NCBI GenBank assembly: GCA_965603115.1 | Contig: CBFDBT010000012.1 | Span: forward strand, 1-26,231 | Direction: 5' to 3' | DNA length: 26,231 nucleotides | From: CBFDBT01 sp965603115 | GTDB lineage: Bacteria > Pseudomonadota > Alphaproteobacteria > Sphingomonadales > Kordiimonadaceae | Shown: positions 16,618 through 22,998 of the stretch, one piece after another | How positions within the stretch are numbered: the stretch's first letter is position 1 | Layout of the letters: the number at the start of each line of letters is the position of its first letter | Made by a program: the position numbers and the translations under genes | Notes under the pieces: generated by a model | Seen by the model: only the letters and a program-made list of their open reading frames with translations | Databases searched by the model: none | What the model was told of the DNA's origin: nothing

Positions 16618-17457
16618 TTATTCTAAAGTATCCCTAAGGTGCCCTTTATGGGATCTTTCCAGACCTTCCTGAACACGATCCCGACAGTAGTTCGCAACCG
16701 CTTTACGTGACGGGAAATCGTCATAATGTATAGGCTCGTGAAATTCTACCAGCGCCTCAATTCGCCCATGCCTGAAGTGTTGACGAAAATGATGCAAAAT
16801 ACCCACTTCTCCCATCCATGCGACAAATGGGCGGCGAGCGCGCCCAACGGGAATACCGTGCATCTCAACATAACTGAGCGTCACTGGCTGTATAACCATA
16901 TCATGCTCAACGGCAGACAATTCCTCTGCAACTGAAAAAAGAGTCGACTTAAAAGTTATTACTTTATTGCCATCTGTTGTCGTGCCTTCGGGGAACAATA
17001 TCAAATTACGGCCTGCGTGAACCGATTGTATCAAACGATCACGCTGGCGTTTACTGTCGGTGCGCATGCCTCTATTAACATATTGTGTATGTTGCATTTT
17101 TGCGAGCCAGCCTATAAAGCCCCAGGTTTCGATTTCTGCTTTAGCAACAAAACCTGAGTTTTTACAATGACCTCCCAGCACAAAAATATCGGCCCACGAT
17201 AAATGGTTTGCAACAAACAAGGTTGGCTTGTCTATTACCATTTCACCCTTAATAGTAACATTTACATTAACCTGATTCGTAATGAATCGATGCCATAAAG
17301 ACGGTAAAGTCCACCAATGTTTGCTTTTAAATGTGACCAGTAGATACTGAATAGGAAGGGTGGTAAGCACGAAAGACAGAGCCGCTATAAACGCCATAAA
17401 CGGTCGAAGTATAGGCTCTTTTGTTTGTATGGGGTTGGGTCTTTCCTTGCGCCCCAA
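16618..17457 (-). CDS. plsC: 1-acyl-sn-glycerol-3-phosphate acyltransferase (PlsC family)
   Basis: PlsC-type enzymes acylate lysophosphatidic acid to phosphatidic acid at the inner membrane. The 279-residue product has an N-terminal hydrophobic segment at about 20-42. The catalytic HX4D motif is NHLSWAD with His85 and Asp90, followed by FVAKAEIETWGFIGWLA and the acceptor motif FPEGTTT at 155-161. The C-terminus is basic. The start is a TTG at 17457 with GAAGAG 6 bases upstream; no closer ATG keeps the membrane segment intact except Met21. It lies 26 bases after fur, so the two may be co-transcribed. An ornithine-lipid (OlsA-like) substrate is an alternative. Confidence 0.92.
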   Translation of the reverse strand: MGRKERPNPIQTKEPILRPFMAFIAALSFVLTTLPIQYLLVTFKSKHWWTLPSLWHRFITNQVNVNVTIKGEMVIDKPTLFVANHLSWADIFVLGGHCKNSGFVAKAEIETWGFIGWLAKMQHTQYVNRGMRTDSKRQRDRLIQSVHAGRNLILFPEGTTTDGNKVITFKSTLFSVAEELSAVEHDMVIQPVTLSYVEMHGIPVGRARRPFVAWMGEVGILHHFRQHFRHGRIEALVEFHEPIHYDDFPSRKAVANYCRDRVQEGLERSHKGHLRDTLE

Positions 17458-17483
17458 ATACTGCTCTTCAGTCGACAGGAGCT

Positions 17484-17906
17484 TTACTCCTTTTTAATCG
17501 GAACGCCGTAAAGCTCCATGCGATGATCAACCAGTTTAAACCCGAGCTTTTTTGCAATATCATCTTGCAATTGTTCAATCTCTTCGAGATGAAACTCTAT
17601 CACTTCCCCTGTTTCTATATTAATTAAATGGTCATGATGCTCATCAGATACTGGTTCATAACGAGAGCGGCCATCTCTAAAGTCATGTCTTTCTAGAATG
17701 CCCGCTTCTTCAAAAAGTCTCACGGTGCGATATACGGTCGCGATGCTGATATGAGAATCCACGTCACTGGCACGCTTATAAACTTCTTCAACATCAGGAT
17801 GATCTTCTGCTTTGCTCAGCACCTGCGCAATAATACGACGCTGGTCCGTCATCCTTAGTCCTTTTTTCTGACATAAATCTTCAATGTCAGTCATCATATC
17901 CGCCAT
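17484..17906 (-). CDS. fur: Fur/Mur-family metal-responsive regulator
   Basis: The 140-residue protein has the Fur winged-helix (about 10-80, with GLRMTDQRRIIAQVL and ISIATVYRTVRLFEEAGI). A metal-binding dimerisation domain follows, containing HHDH at 90-93, the EFHLEEIEQLQDDIA helix and a terminal VDHRMELYG. No Cys-X2-Cys pair is present; Cys12 is the only cysteine. This is the alphaproteobacterial Fur/Mur type, in which members often respond to manganese. It lacks the heme motif of Irr. The ORF extends upstream to 18011, through a perfect inverted repeat, but ATG 17906 has GGGGA 6 bases before it and fits the family. Confidence 0.94.
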   Translation of the reverse strand: MADMMTDIEDLCQKKGLRMTDQRRIIAQVLSKAEDHPDVEEVYKRASDVDSHISIATVYRTVRLFEEAGILERHDFRDGRSRYEPVSDEHHDHLINIETGEVIEFHLEEIEQLQDDIAKKLGFKLVDHRMELYGVPIKKE

Positions 17907-18009
17907 GAATATCCCCAAAATCAATCTAATGTATATGTGTGTAGGAGTGTATATAGCACGAAGATCACCCATGCCAAATAATTTCATTTTGCACCAGGAA
18001 AAGTTACGC

Positions 18010-18034
18010 AACCAAAGAGGAGGCCTCTTTGGTT
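18010..18034. terminator. Perfect 11-base inverted repeat between mucR and fur
   Basis: AACCAAAGAGG and CCTCTTTGGTT flank a 3-base loop. The repeat begins about 18 bases after the mucR stop, so it probably terminates mucR mRNA or protects its 3' end. The U-run is better on the plus-strand side (GGTTTT) than on the minus side (GGTTGCG), so read-through into fur is likely. An operator role for fur is an alternative. Confidence 0.5.
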
Positions 18035-18051
18035 TTAAAACACTTTAAACC

Positions 18052-18486
18052 CTAGTGTGGATGAACATTCTTCTTTCCACGGCCCAAGCCAATTTCTTTT
18101 GCAAGCACGCGGCGACGATCAGCATAATTTGGGGCTACCATAGGATAATCAGATGGCAATCCCCATTTTTGGCGATAGGCATCAGGTGTTAGACCAAATT
18201 TACTATTAAGGTGACGCTTCATCATTTTTAATTTTTTGCCGTCTTCAAGACAGATAATATAATCTGGCGTGATAGATTTTTTTATTGGCACAGCGGGTCG
18301 TAAGTGGTGCGATTCCTGTGTAGCAGCGCCACCATCTAAATTTTTCAAAGAATAAAAAACTTGTTCAATAATTGTAGGTAATTCTTCAAGAGTTGCAGTG
18401 TTGTTGGCAACATGAGAAGCTACAATATCACTCGTTAATACTAGAATATCCGCGTTGGACATCTTAATTTTAATTTTTTCAGCCAT
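18052..18486 (-). CDS. mucR: Ros/MucR-family regulator with a degenerate zinc finger
   Basis: The 144-residue product is a Ros/MucR-type nucleoid-like regulator, a group that binds AT-rich promoter DNA. The N-terminal half (about 8-50) should mediate oligomerisation. The C-terminal domain reads CLEDGKKLKMMKRHL, followed by FGLTPDAYRQKWGLPSDYPMVAPNYADRR, which is clearly the family. Of the usual zinc ligands, Cys79 and His92 are kept. The second Cys is Asp82, and the last His is replaced by Lys96/Phe97. Zinc-less relatives are known in Mesorhizobium. The ATG at 18486 follows a weak GTGAG; a GTG five codons upstream is possible. The upstream region is long and AT-rich. Confidence 0.92.
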   Translation of the reverse strand: MAEKIKIKMSNADILVLTSDIVASHVANNTATLEELPTIIEQVFYSLKNLDGGAATQESHHLRPAVPIKKSITPDYIICLEDGKKLKMMKRHLNSKFGLTPDAYRQKWGLPSDYPMVAPNYADRRRVLAKEIGLGRGKKNVHPH

Positions 18487-18753
18487 AAATATGCATCTCA
18501 CTTATGTAAATCTATTTTAACCCCACCTTACTCAGCTAATTTGAAGTAAATTAAAATATGAGCGATTATATCATATATAAACATTGGCTAGAAAAGCAAG
18601 GGTTAATTCATGGGAGAACGTTTATTTAAATGGTATTTACGAGAAAATAGTTAAATATCTACTTTAAACAAAGCAGCTGTATACTGTTTTTAGAGTAATT
18701 AGATGAACTCAATTCAGTCACTTAAAAAGTAGTACAGTGAAAATTAAATAATG
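18487..18753 (-). promoter_or_regulatory. AT-rich upstream region of mucR with a promoter-like element
   Basis: This is the longest non-coding stretch in the window, about 267 bases between rimI and mucR, and is visibly A+T-rich with many T-A steps. On the minus strand a good -10 box TATAAT (18570-18565) lies downstream of TTGCTT (18599-18594). Their spacing of 23 bases is too long, so the true -35 may be weak. MucR proteins bind such DNA and commonly repress their own genes. I see no coding sequence or RNA gene here. Confidence 0.4.
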
Positions 18754-19215
18754 CTACCTAATATTCAATGAATACAAAATTGCATCTTTTCTTTGTCCAT
18801 TAGACAAATGATAATAAGCACGACGCAGGCCCGCTTTTTCAAATCCATAGGTCTCATAGAAATGCATAGCAGCATAATTATCTTCTCGAACCTCGAGGCT
18901 CAGTTTGACAGTCCCTGTTTTTTGCATAATCTCAAATCCACTTTCTAACAACTGAGAAGCATATCCCTGCCTTTGAAATGATGGATCAACGCCCAGTAAG
19001 ATTATTTCCGCTTCATCGACTATTTGCCTAAATAAATAAAAGGCAGCCCATGTGTCCTCATCTTTTAATAAAAGACCTGTCATGCCTGTCATTGATAAAG
19101 CGGATTCAAAATCTTCGTGGCTCCAGTGGCGCTCTTGACCACTGGCAAAGCTCGTCGCATGCAGGGTGACCATAGCGTCTATATGGCCGGTGGTTGCTGG
19201 TTCTATTATAACCAT
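18754..19215 (-). CDS. rimI: RimI-type GNAT N-acetyltransferase
   Basis: RimI acetylates the N-terminal alanine of ribosomal protein S18. The 153-residue product is a single GNAT domain. It has the acetyl-CoA loop ILLGVDPSFQRQGYASQLLE (core QRQGYA at 81-86) and the C-terminal motif LEVREDNYAAMHFYETYGFEKAGLRRAYY, with the NxxAxxFYxxxGF pattern typical of RimI. Gene position directly after tsaB, with 10 bases between, supports the assignment. No strong Shine-Dalgarno is seen, so it is probably translated by coupling from tsaB. The N-terminus fits without extension. Confidence 0.92.
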   Translation of the reverse strand: MVIIEPATTGHIDAMVTLHATSFASGQERHWSHEDFESALSMTGMTGLLLKDEDTWAAFYLFRQIVDEAEIILLGVDPSFQRQGYASQLLESGFEIMQKTGTVKLSLEVREDNYAAMHFYETYGFEKAGLRRAYYHLSNGQRKDAILYSLNIR

Positions 19216-19225
19216 ATCAAAATGC

Positions 19226-19873
19226 CTAATCCATCACTTCAAAAATAACTTTAGCCGGCAAAGCATCTGCAGCACGAAAATAGGTCGGCTCCGCTGGATG
19301 GGCATCGGGGTCAGCGCGACTTGCCAATAGCGCAAGGCGATAACAATTTGGCATATGGTCTTGCGATATTTCATTATCAATACCAAGCTGCACGCGACCA
19401 CTGCCAATGATATGATCGGCACCGCACGACCTCGCCTCATCTAATGTTATGGAACGCGGCGCTTTATAGTCCGAAACCTTACCGTTTTGTTTTGTAAATA
19501 TTTGTGCGAAAACTGTATCCCCACGACCAGCAACGGTTGATAGAATAAGGCCATCAGCTAACCCGCCACTTGCCATAGCAACTTCGAGAGATGTAAACCC
19601 TAGACAAGGAATTTTGTCAGCGAGCGCCAAACCACGCGCTGCCGCAACACCTACCCGCACACCTGTGTATGCACCAGGGCCTGTGATCACCGCAAGCCGG
19701 TCAATATCTGTGTATTTTACATCATGGGCCGCCAACATTTCATCAATCATCGGCAATAGGCGCTCTGCGTGACCTCGCCCTAACATTTCAGATTGATTTG
19801 CGATGAGCGTGTCACCGCGGCATAGGGCAACAGAACAAGCCTTTTGACTAGTGTCGATAGCCAATATGATCAT
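19226..19873 (-). CDS. tsaB: tRNA threonylcarbamoyladenosine biosynthesis protein TsaB
   Basis: TsaB is the non-catalytic partner of TsaD in making t6A37 on ANN-decoding tRNAs. The 215-residue product has the ASKHA fold start MIILAIDTSQKACSVAL. The motif GHAERLLPMIDEML and the family signature VITGPGAYTGVRVGVAAARGLAL follow. The length is normal for TsaB and shorter than TsaD. Two in-frame ATGs exist. The one at 19885 forms a TGATG overlap with the nitroreductase stop; the one at 19873 has a GAG 7 bases upstream and matches homologues, so I use it. tsaB-rimI is a conserved pair. Confidence 0.94.
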   Translation of the reverse strand: MIILAIDTSQKACSVALCRGDTLIANQSEMLGRGHAERLLPMIDEMLAAHDVKYTDIDRLAVITGPGAYTGVRVGVAAARGLALADKIPCLGFTSLEVAMASGGLADGLILSTVAGRGDTVFAQIFTKQNGKVSDYKAPRSITLDEARSCGADHIIGSGRVQLGIDNEISQDHMPNCYRLALLASRADPDAHPAEPTYFRAADALPAKVIFEVMD

Positions 19874-19884
19874 TTCTCTACTCA

Positions 19885-20475
19885 TCAAACTATTGTCGAA
19901 ACTTCATCAAAATCAAATCTGGGACTGCGCGGGAACAAATTTTCCTCGCTGCCATAGCCAAGCGAGCAGATAAAATTGGATTTAACCTTGGTGTTTTTAA
20001 AAAACACATTGTCCACTCCCTCTTTGTCAAACCCTGACATCGGACCACAGTCAAGACCCAGTGCCCTTGCGGCCAACATCAAATAGGCACCCTGAAGTGT
20101 CGAATTGCGAAAAACAGTATCATCACGCACGCTAATATCATCAAACCACGTTGATGCATCGGGCGCATGCGGGAACAATTTTGGCAGTGAACTGGCAAAA
20201 TCCAAATCCTGACCAATAATAACTGTTACAGGGGCCATCATAACTTTTTCAACATTACCCTCTGCAAGATAAGGCTTAAGTTTTTGCTTAGCCTGATCAG
20301 ACTTTACAAATATAAATCGCGCTGGGCAACAGTTTGCACTGGTAGGTCCCATTTTCATGCGGTCATATAACTCTACAAGCAAATCATCACTAACGGGCGT
20401 GTCCTGCCATGCATTATACGTGCGGGCATTGTCAAATAACTGGTCGAGGGCAGGGCTGCCTATGGAGGTGTTCAT
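19885..20475 (-). CDS. RutE/HadB-like nitroreductase (probable malonic semialdehyde reductase)
   Basis: The 196-residue product is an FMN-dependent nitroreductase-fold protein of the RutE type. RutE reduces malonic semialdehyde to 3-hydroxypropionate in pyrimidine breakdown. Similar stretches are LFDNARTYNAWQDTPVSDDLL, KMGPTSANCCPARFIFV (FMN phosphate region), APVTVIIG, FPHAPDASTWF, the segment FRNSTLQGAYLMLAARALGLDCGPMSGFD, and a final YGSEENLFPRSPRFDFDE. No other rut genes are nearby, so the substrate is uncertain; a general NAD(P)H oxidoreductase is the alternative. The ATG has AAGGAA 6 bases upstream. Its start faces the deacetylase gene across a divergent intergenic region. Confidence 0.88.
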   Translation of the reverse strand: MNTSIGSPALDQLFDNARTYNAWQDTPVSDDLLVELYDRMKMGPTSANCCPARFIFVKSDQAKQKLKPYLAEGNVEKVMMAPVTVIIGQDLDFASSLPKLFPHAPDASTWFDDISVRDDTVFRNSTLQGAYLMLAARALGLDCGPMSGFDKEGVDNVFFKNTKVKSNFICSLGYGSEENLFPRSPRFDFDEVSTIV

Positions 20476-20519
20476 CTAATATTCCTTTAAGCGATAAATC
20501 TGTTAACCAACCTTAAAAC

Positions 20520-20547
20520 TTGTGATCTTTAATAAGAACACTATAGT
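20520..20547 (+). promoter_or_regulatory. Putative sigma-70 promoter of the deacetylase gene
   Basis: TTGTGA (20520-20525) and TATAGT (20542-20547) are 16 bases apart on the plus strand, about 60 bases before the chosen start. The -10 is part of the palindrome ACTATAGT, so it could also serve the divergent nitroreductase gene. No good -35 for that direction was seen. Confidence 0.4.
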
Positions 20548-20605
20548 CGCCTTTAGAGTAACAAGACAATGACCGTTTTGCATGAAACTGGGGAGTAAAG
20601 AAAAT

Positions 20606-21655
20606 ATGCTAAAATTGTTATTATTCTTAAGTTTTCTAGCGGCTAGTTTCCATCTTAGTCCTATTGCTTTGGCTCAAGATGAAGCCCAAAGCCACAGCGC
20701 AGTTGTGCTGGTTTACCACCGATTTGGTGAAGATGACGTTCCCAGCACCAATATCCGCCTAGACCAGTTTGAAGCGCAACTCGAGTTGCTCAAAAATGGC
20801 GGCTTTAATTTTATGTCCCTGCCAAATCTGGTAACAAGCCTTAAAGAAGGTACGGCCATTCCCGATAAAACAATCATCATTACAGCTGATGATGCCTATG
20901 CCTCTATAGCAACTGAAGGGTGGCCAAGGTTAAAAGCCGCAGGCATCCCGCTAACTTTATTTGTTTCTACCGACCCGGTTGATGCCAACCTCAAACGCTA
21001 TCTCTCATGGGACCAGATACGGCAGCTACAAAAAGAAGGTGTTCATATTGCGCACCACACAGCAAGTCACCTTCATATGGTAGACAGCCCTATCGATATT
21101 GTACGCAGTGATATTGCAAGGGCGAGCAAACGATTCGAAGAAGAGTTAGGGACAATACCCAAAATTCTTGCTTATCCATATGGTGAATATTCACATGCTT
21201 TGCAGGAAGAGCTTAAAACTTTAGGTTTTGAGGCCGCCTTTGCTCAATATTCAAGCGTCATCCATAGCAAAAGCAATCAATTTGGTTTGCCGCGTTTCCC
21301 AATCAACGAAAAATACGGTGAGCTTTCACGTTTTCGCCTTATCAGCAGTGCTAAAGCTATTATAACTGAAGATGTTACACCGCAAGATACTTTGCTAACA
21401 CCAGAAACAAACCCACCAGTTTATGGTTTTACTATTACTGAAAATTACCGAAATCTAAGATCACTTTCGTGCTATCCAAGCAACTTGGGCAAGGCTGCTG
21501 ATATTCTCAAAATTGGTGAAAACAGAATTGAAGTTCGCTTTGATAAACCATTTTATGACGGGCGTAGTCGCATCAATTGCACCATGCCCGCTGGTGGTGG
21601 TCGTTGGTATTGGTTAGGAAAGTTCTTTTATATGCCGGGTGGCAAACTGGATTAA
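20606..21655 (+). CDS. Secreted polysaccharide deacetylase (NodB-type, carbohydrate esterase 4)
   Basis: The 349-residue product has a signal peptide (hydrophobic to about residue 20, likely cleaved after ALA at 23). A NodB-homology domain carries motif 1 TADDAY (Asp95, Asp96), motif 2 HHTASH (His151, His155) and motif 3 AYPYGEYS. These provide the metal and catalytic residues of N- or O-deacetylases acting on cell-wall or exopolysaccharide sugars. The layout is closest to the PgaB/IcaB style. The C-terminal 100 residues form a separate small region with two cysteines (SLSCYPSN and RINCTMPAGGGRWYW). I chose ATG 20606, preceded by GGGGAG, over ATG 20582, which lacks a Shine-Dalgarno and adds polar residues. 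It converges on the nfu gene. Confidence 0.88.
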   Translation: MLKLLLFLSFLAASFHLSPIALAQDEAQSHSAVVLVYHRFGEDDVPSTNIRLDQFEAQLELLKNGGFNFMSLPNLVTSLKEGTAIPDKTIIITADDAYASIATEGWPRLKAAGIPLTLFVSTDPVDANLKRYLSWDQIRQLQKEGVHIAHHTASHLHMVDSPIDIVRSDIARASKRFEEELGTIPKILAYPYGEYSHALQEELKTLGFEAAFAQYSSVIHSKSNQFGLPRFPINEKYGELSRFRLISSAKAIITEDVTPQDTLLTPETNPPVYGFTITENYRNLRSLSCYPSNLGKAADILKIGENRIEVRFDKPFYDGRSRINCTMPAGGGRWYWLGKFFYMPGGKLD

Positions 21656-21666
21656 CACTTGGTCAA

Positions 21667-22221
21667 TCACTCAACCGCACGCACTTCAATCACTTCAGGC
21701 ACATAATATTTAAGCAAATTTTCAATGCCGTGTTTCAAGGTAATGGTCGAGCTAGGGCAACCTGCACAAGCGCCTTGCATTTGCAAATAAACAATGCCCT
21801 TTTCAAAGCCCCGCAAAACAATATCTCCGCCATCACCCGCAACTGATGGGCGTACTTTTTCTTCAATTAGCGTGCTGATCTGGGCAACCACATCAGCATC
21901 CTCGTCGCTTACTTCAAATGAAATTTCATTTGAATCTGCTTCTACCGCAGCTTGACCGCTAGAGATAAACTGCATCAATGAAGATAGAACTATTGGCTTT
22001 AATACATCCCAGCTAGATGTGGCGACTTTTGTTACTGAAACAAAATTTTGTCCGATAAAAACACCAGCCACATCTTCTATACGAAATAATTCCGATGCAA
22101 GGGGTGAACCTTCACTGCCTTCGCGGTCGGCATAATTGACGGAGCCGGAGTCTAGAAAATCTTGCTGCGGCAAAAATTTTAGAGTTTCTGGGTTTGGTGT
22201 TTGCTCAGTTTCAATAAACAT
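21667..22221 (-). CDS. Nfu-type iron-sulfur cluster scaffold/carrier
   Basis: Nfu proteins receive and deliver [4Fe-4S] clusters to client enzymes. The 184-residue product has an N-terminal Nfu_N domain (about 1-88: FIETEQTPNPETLKFLP). The NifU C-terminal domain (about 105-180) holds GDGGDIVLRGFEKGIVYLQMQGACAGCPSST, where Cys152 and Cys155 bind the cluster. This two-domain form is the one usual in alphaproteobacteria and mitochondria. The ATG has AAGGAA 6 bases upstream. It lies 84 bases after tetR on the same strand, with its own candidate promoter. It ends 11 bases from the convergent deacetylase gene, with no terminator visible between them. Confidence 0.95.
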   Translation of the reverse strand: MFIETEQTPNPETLKFLPQQDFLDSGSVNYADREGSEGSPLASELFRIEDVAGVFIGQNFVSVTKVATSSWDVLKPIVLSSLMQFISSGQAAVEADSNEISFEVSDEDADVVAQISTLIEEKVRPSVAGDGGDIVLRGFEKGIVYLQMQGACAGCPSSTITLKHGIENLLKYYVPEVIEVRAVE

Positions 22222-22261
22222 TTAATATTCCTTTTGGTAAATCATACCACATTTTGTCACA

Positions 22262-22291
22262 CTCATAACTAAATAAGACCAGAAAGGTCAA
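22262..22291 (-). promoter_or_regulatory. Putative promoter of the nfu gene
   Basis: On the minus strand TTGACC (22291-22286) is followed 18 bases later by TATGAG (22267-22262). A second option is the extended -10 TGGTATGAT closer to the gene. The -35 overlaps a small inverted repeat GACC-AGAAA-GGTC (22277-22289). Confidence 0.35.
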
Positions 22292-22305
22292 GATAATATT
22301 AACAC

Positions 22306-22866
22306 TCAAGAAAGAAGTGCTATAATTTCGCTCGACTGCGCATCAAGGCCTTGGTCAAAGCTGGTCTTATTGCCGCAAACCCGCGCCAGTATCAACCCCC
22401 CTTGAATGCGCTCTATTGTCACAGCTGCCTCCTGTTTTGCCTGATCCTCTGACATGCCACCTTGCACAAATACTGAGGCCAAACTTATACGCCAAGCATT
22501 TACCGCAGCGCCAACATCTGAACCGTAAAGCTCCCGCCCTGCTCCCAGTGTTAAACTATTCATCAAACAGACAGGTGGATCACCTGTGTAATAATTTTTC
22601 ACACCATCAAACATTGATTTTATTCTATCCACAACTGGTTCATTGCGATTAAGAGGCGCCATAACTAGACGCGCAAGCGATGCACCAGAGCGAGATAGCA
22701 CAGCCCGCGCCATCTCTTGCTTGCCACCTGGGAAATGATGATAAAGGCTACCTCGAGACAAACCTGAGGCTTCAGCCAATATTGTAAGACTGGCGCCATC
22801 ATAACCATAATCTCTAAACACTGGCATGATTAAATTAATGACCTGTGAAGCGGAAAGCCTCTCCAT
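22306..22866 (-). CDS. TetR/AcrR-family transcriptional regulator
   Basis: The 186-residue product has a TetR helix-turn-helix at about 24-55 (ASLTILAEASGLSRGSLYHHFPGGKQEMARAVL). Its ligand-binding region resembles the LmrA/YxaF type (PPVCLMNSLTLGAG, then IERIQGGLILARV near the end). Members usually repress a neighbouring gene and their own, and release DNA on binding a small hydrophobic molecule. A promoter with a palindrome between its -35 and -10 boxes lies just upstream, so autorepression is likely. Targets could include the divergent penicillin-binding protein gene or nfu downstream. The ligand is unknown. Confidence 0.9.
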   Translation of the reverse strand: MERLSASQVINLIMPVFRDYGYDGASLTILAEASGLSRGSLYHHFPGGKQEMARAVLSRSGASLARLVMAPLNRNEPVVDRIKSMFDGVKNYYTGDPPVCLMNSLTLGAGRELYGSDVGAAVNAWRISLASVFVQGGMSEDQAKQEAAVTIERIQGGLILARVCGNKTSFDQGLDAQSSEIIALLS

Positions 22867-22901
22867 AACAACGCATCCTCAATAGGGAGTGATAAAAATA
22901 C

Positions 22902-22928
22902 TTTATAGCTAAACGAACGTTTGGTCAA
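22902..22928 (-). promoter_or_regulatory. tetR promoter with embedded operator-like palindrome
   Basis: On the minus strand TTGACC (22928-22923) and TATAAA (22907-22902) are 15 bases apart; TAAAGT at 17 is an alternative -10. The spacer contains an imperfect palindrome at 22909-22924 with arms AAACG and CGTTT around AA. An operator here would block polymerase, the usual TetR arrangement. Confidence 0.5.
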
Positions 22929-22998
22929 TAAAAATGCTTTTTCAGCAAAAACTTGCCTTATTTATGATTATACTGATAGTGAAGAGCGAGATTAGGGT

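Noticed and set aside
17907..18011. N-terminal extension of Fur by 35 codons
   Set aside because: It runs through a perfect inverted repeat, has no Shine-Dalgarno, and is not part of the Fur fold.
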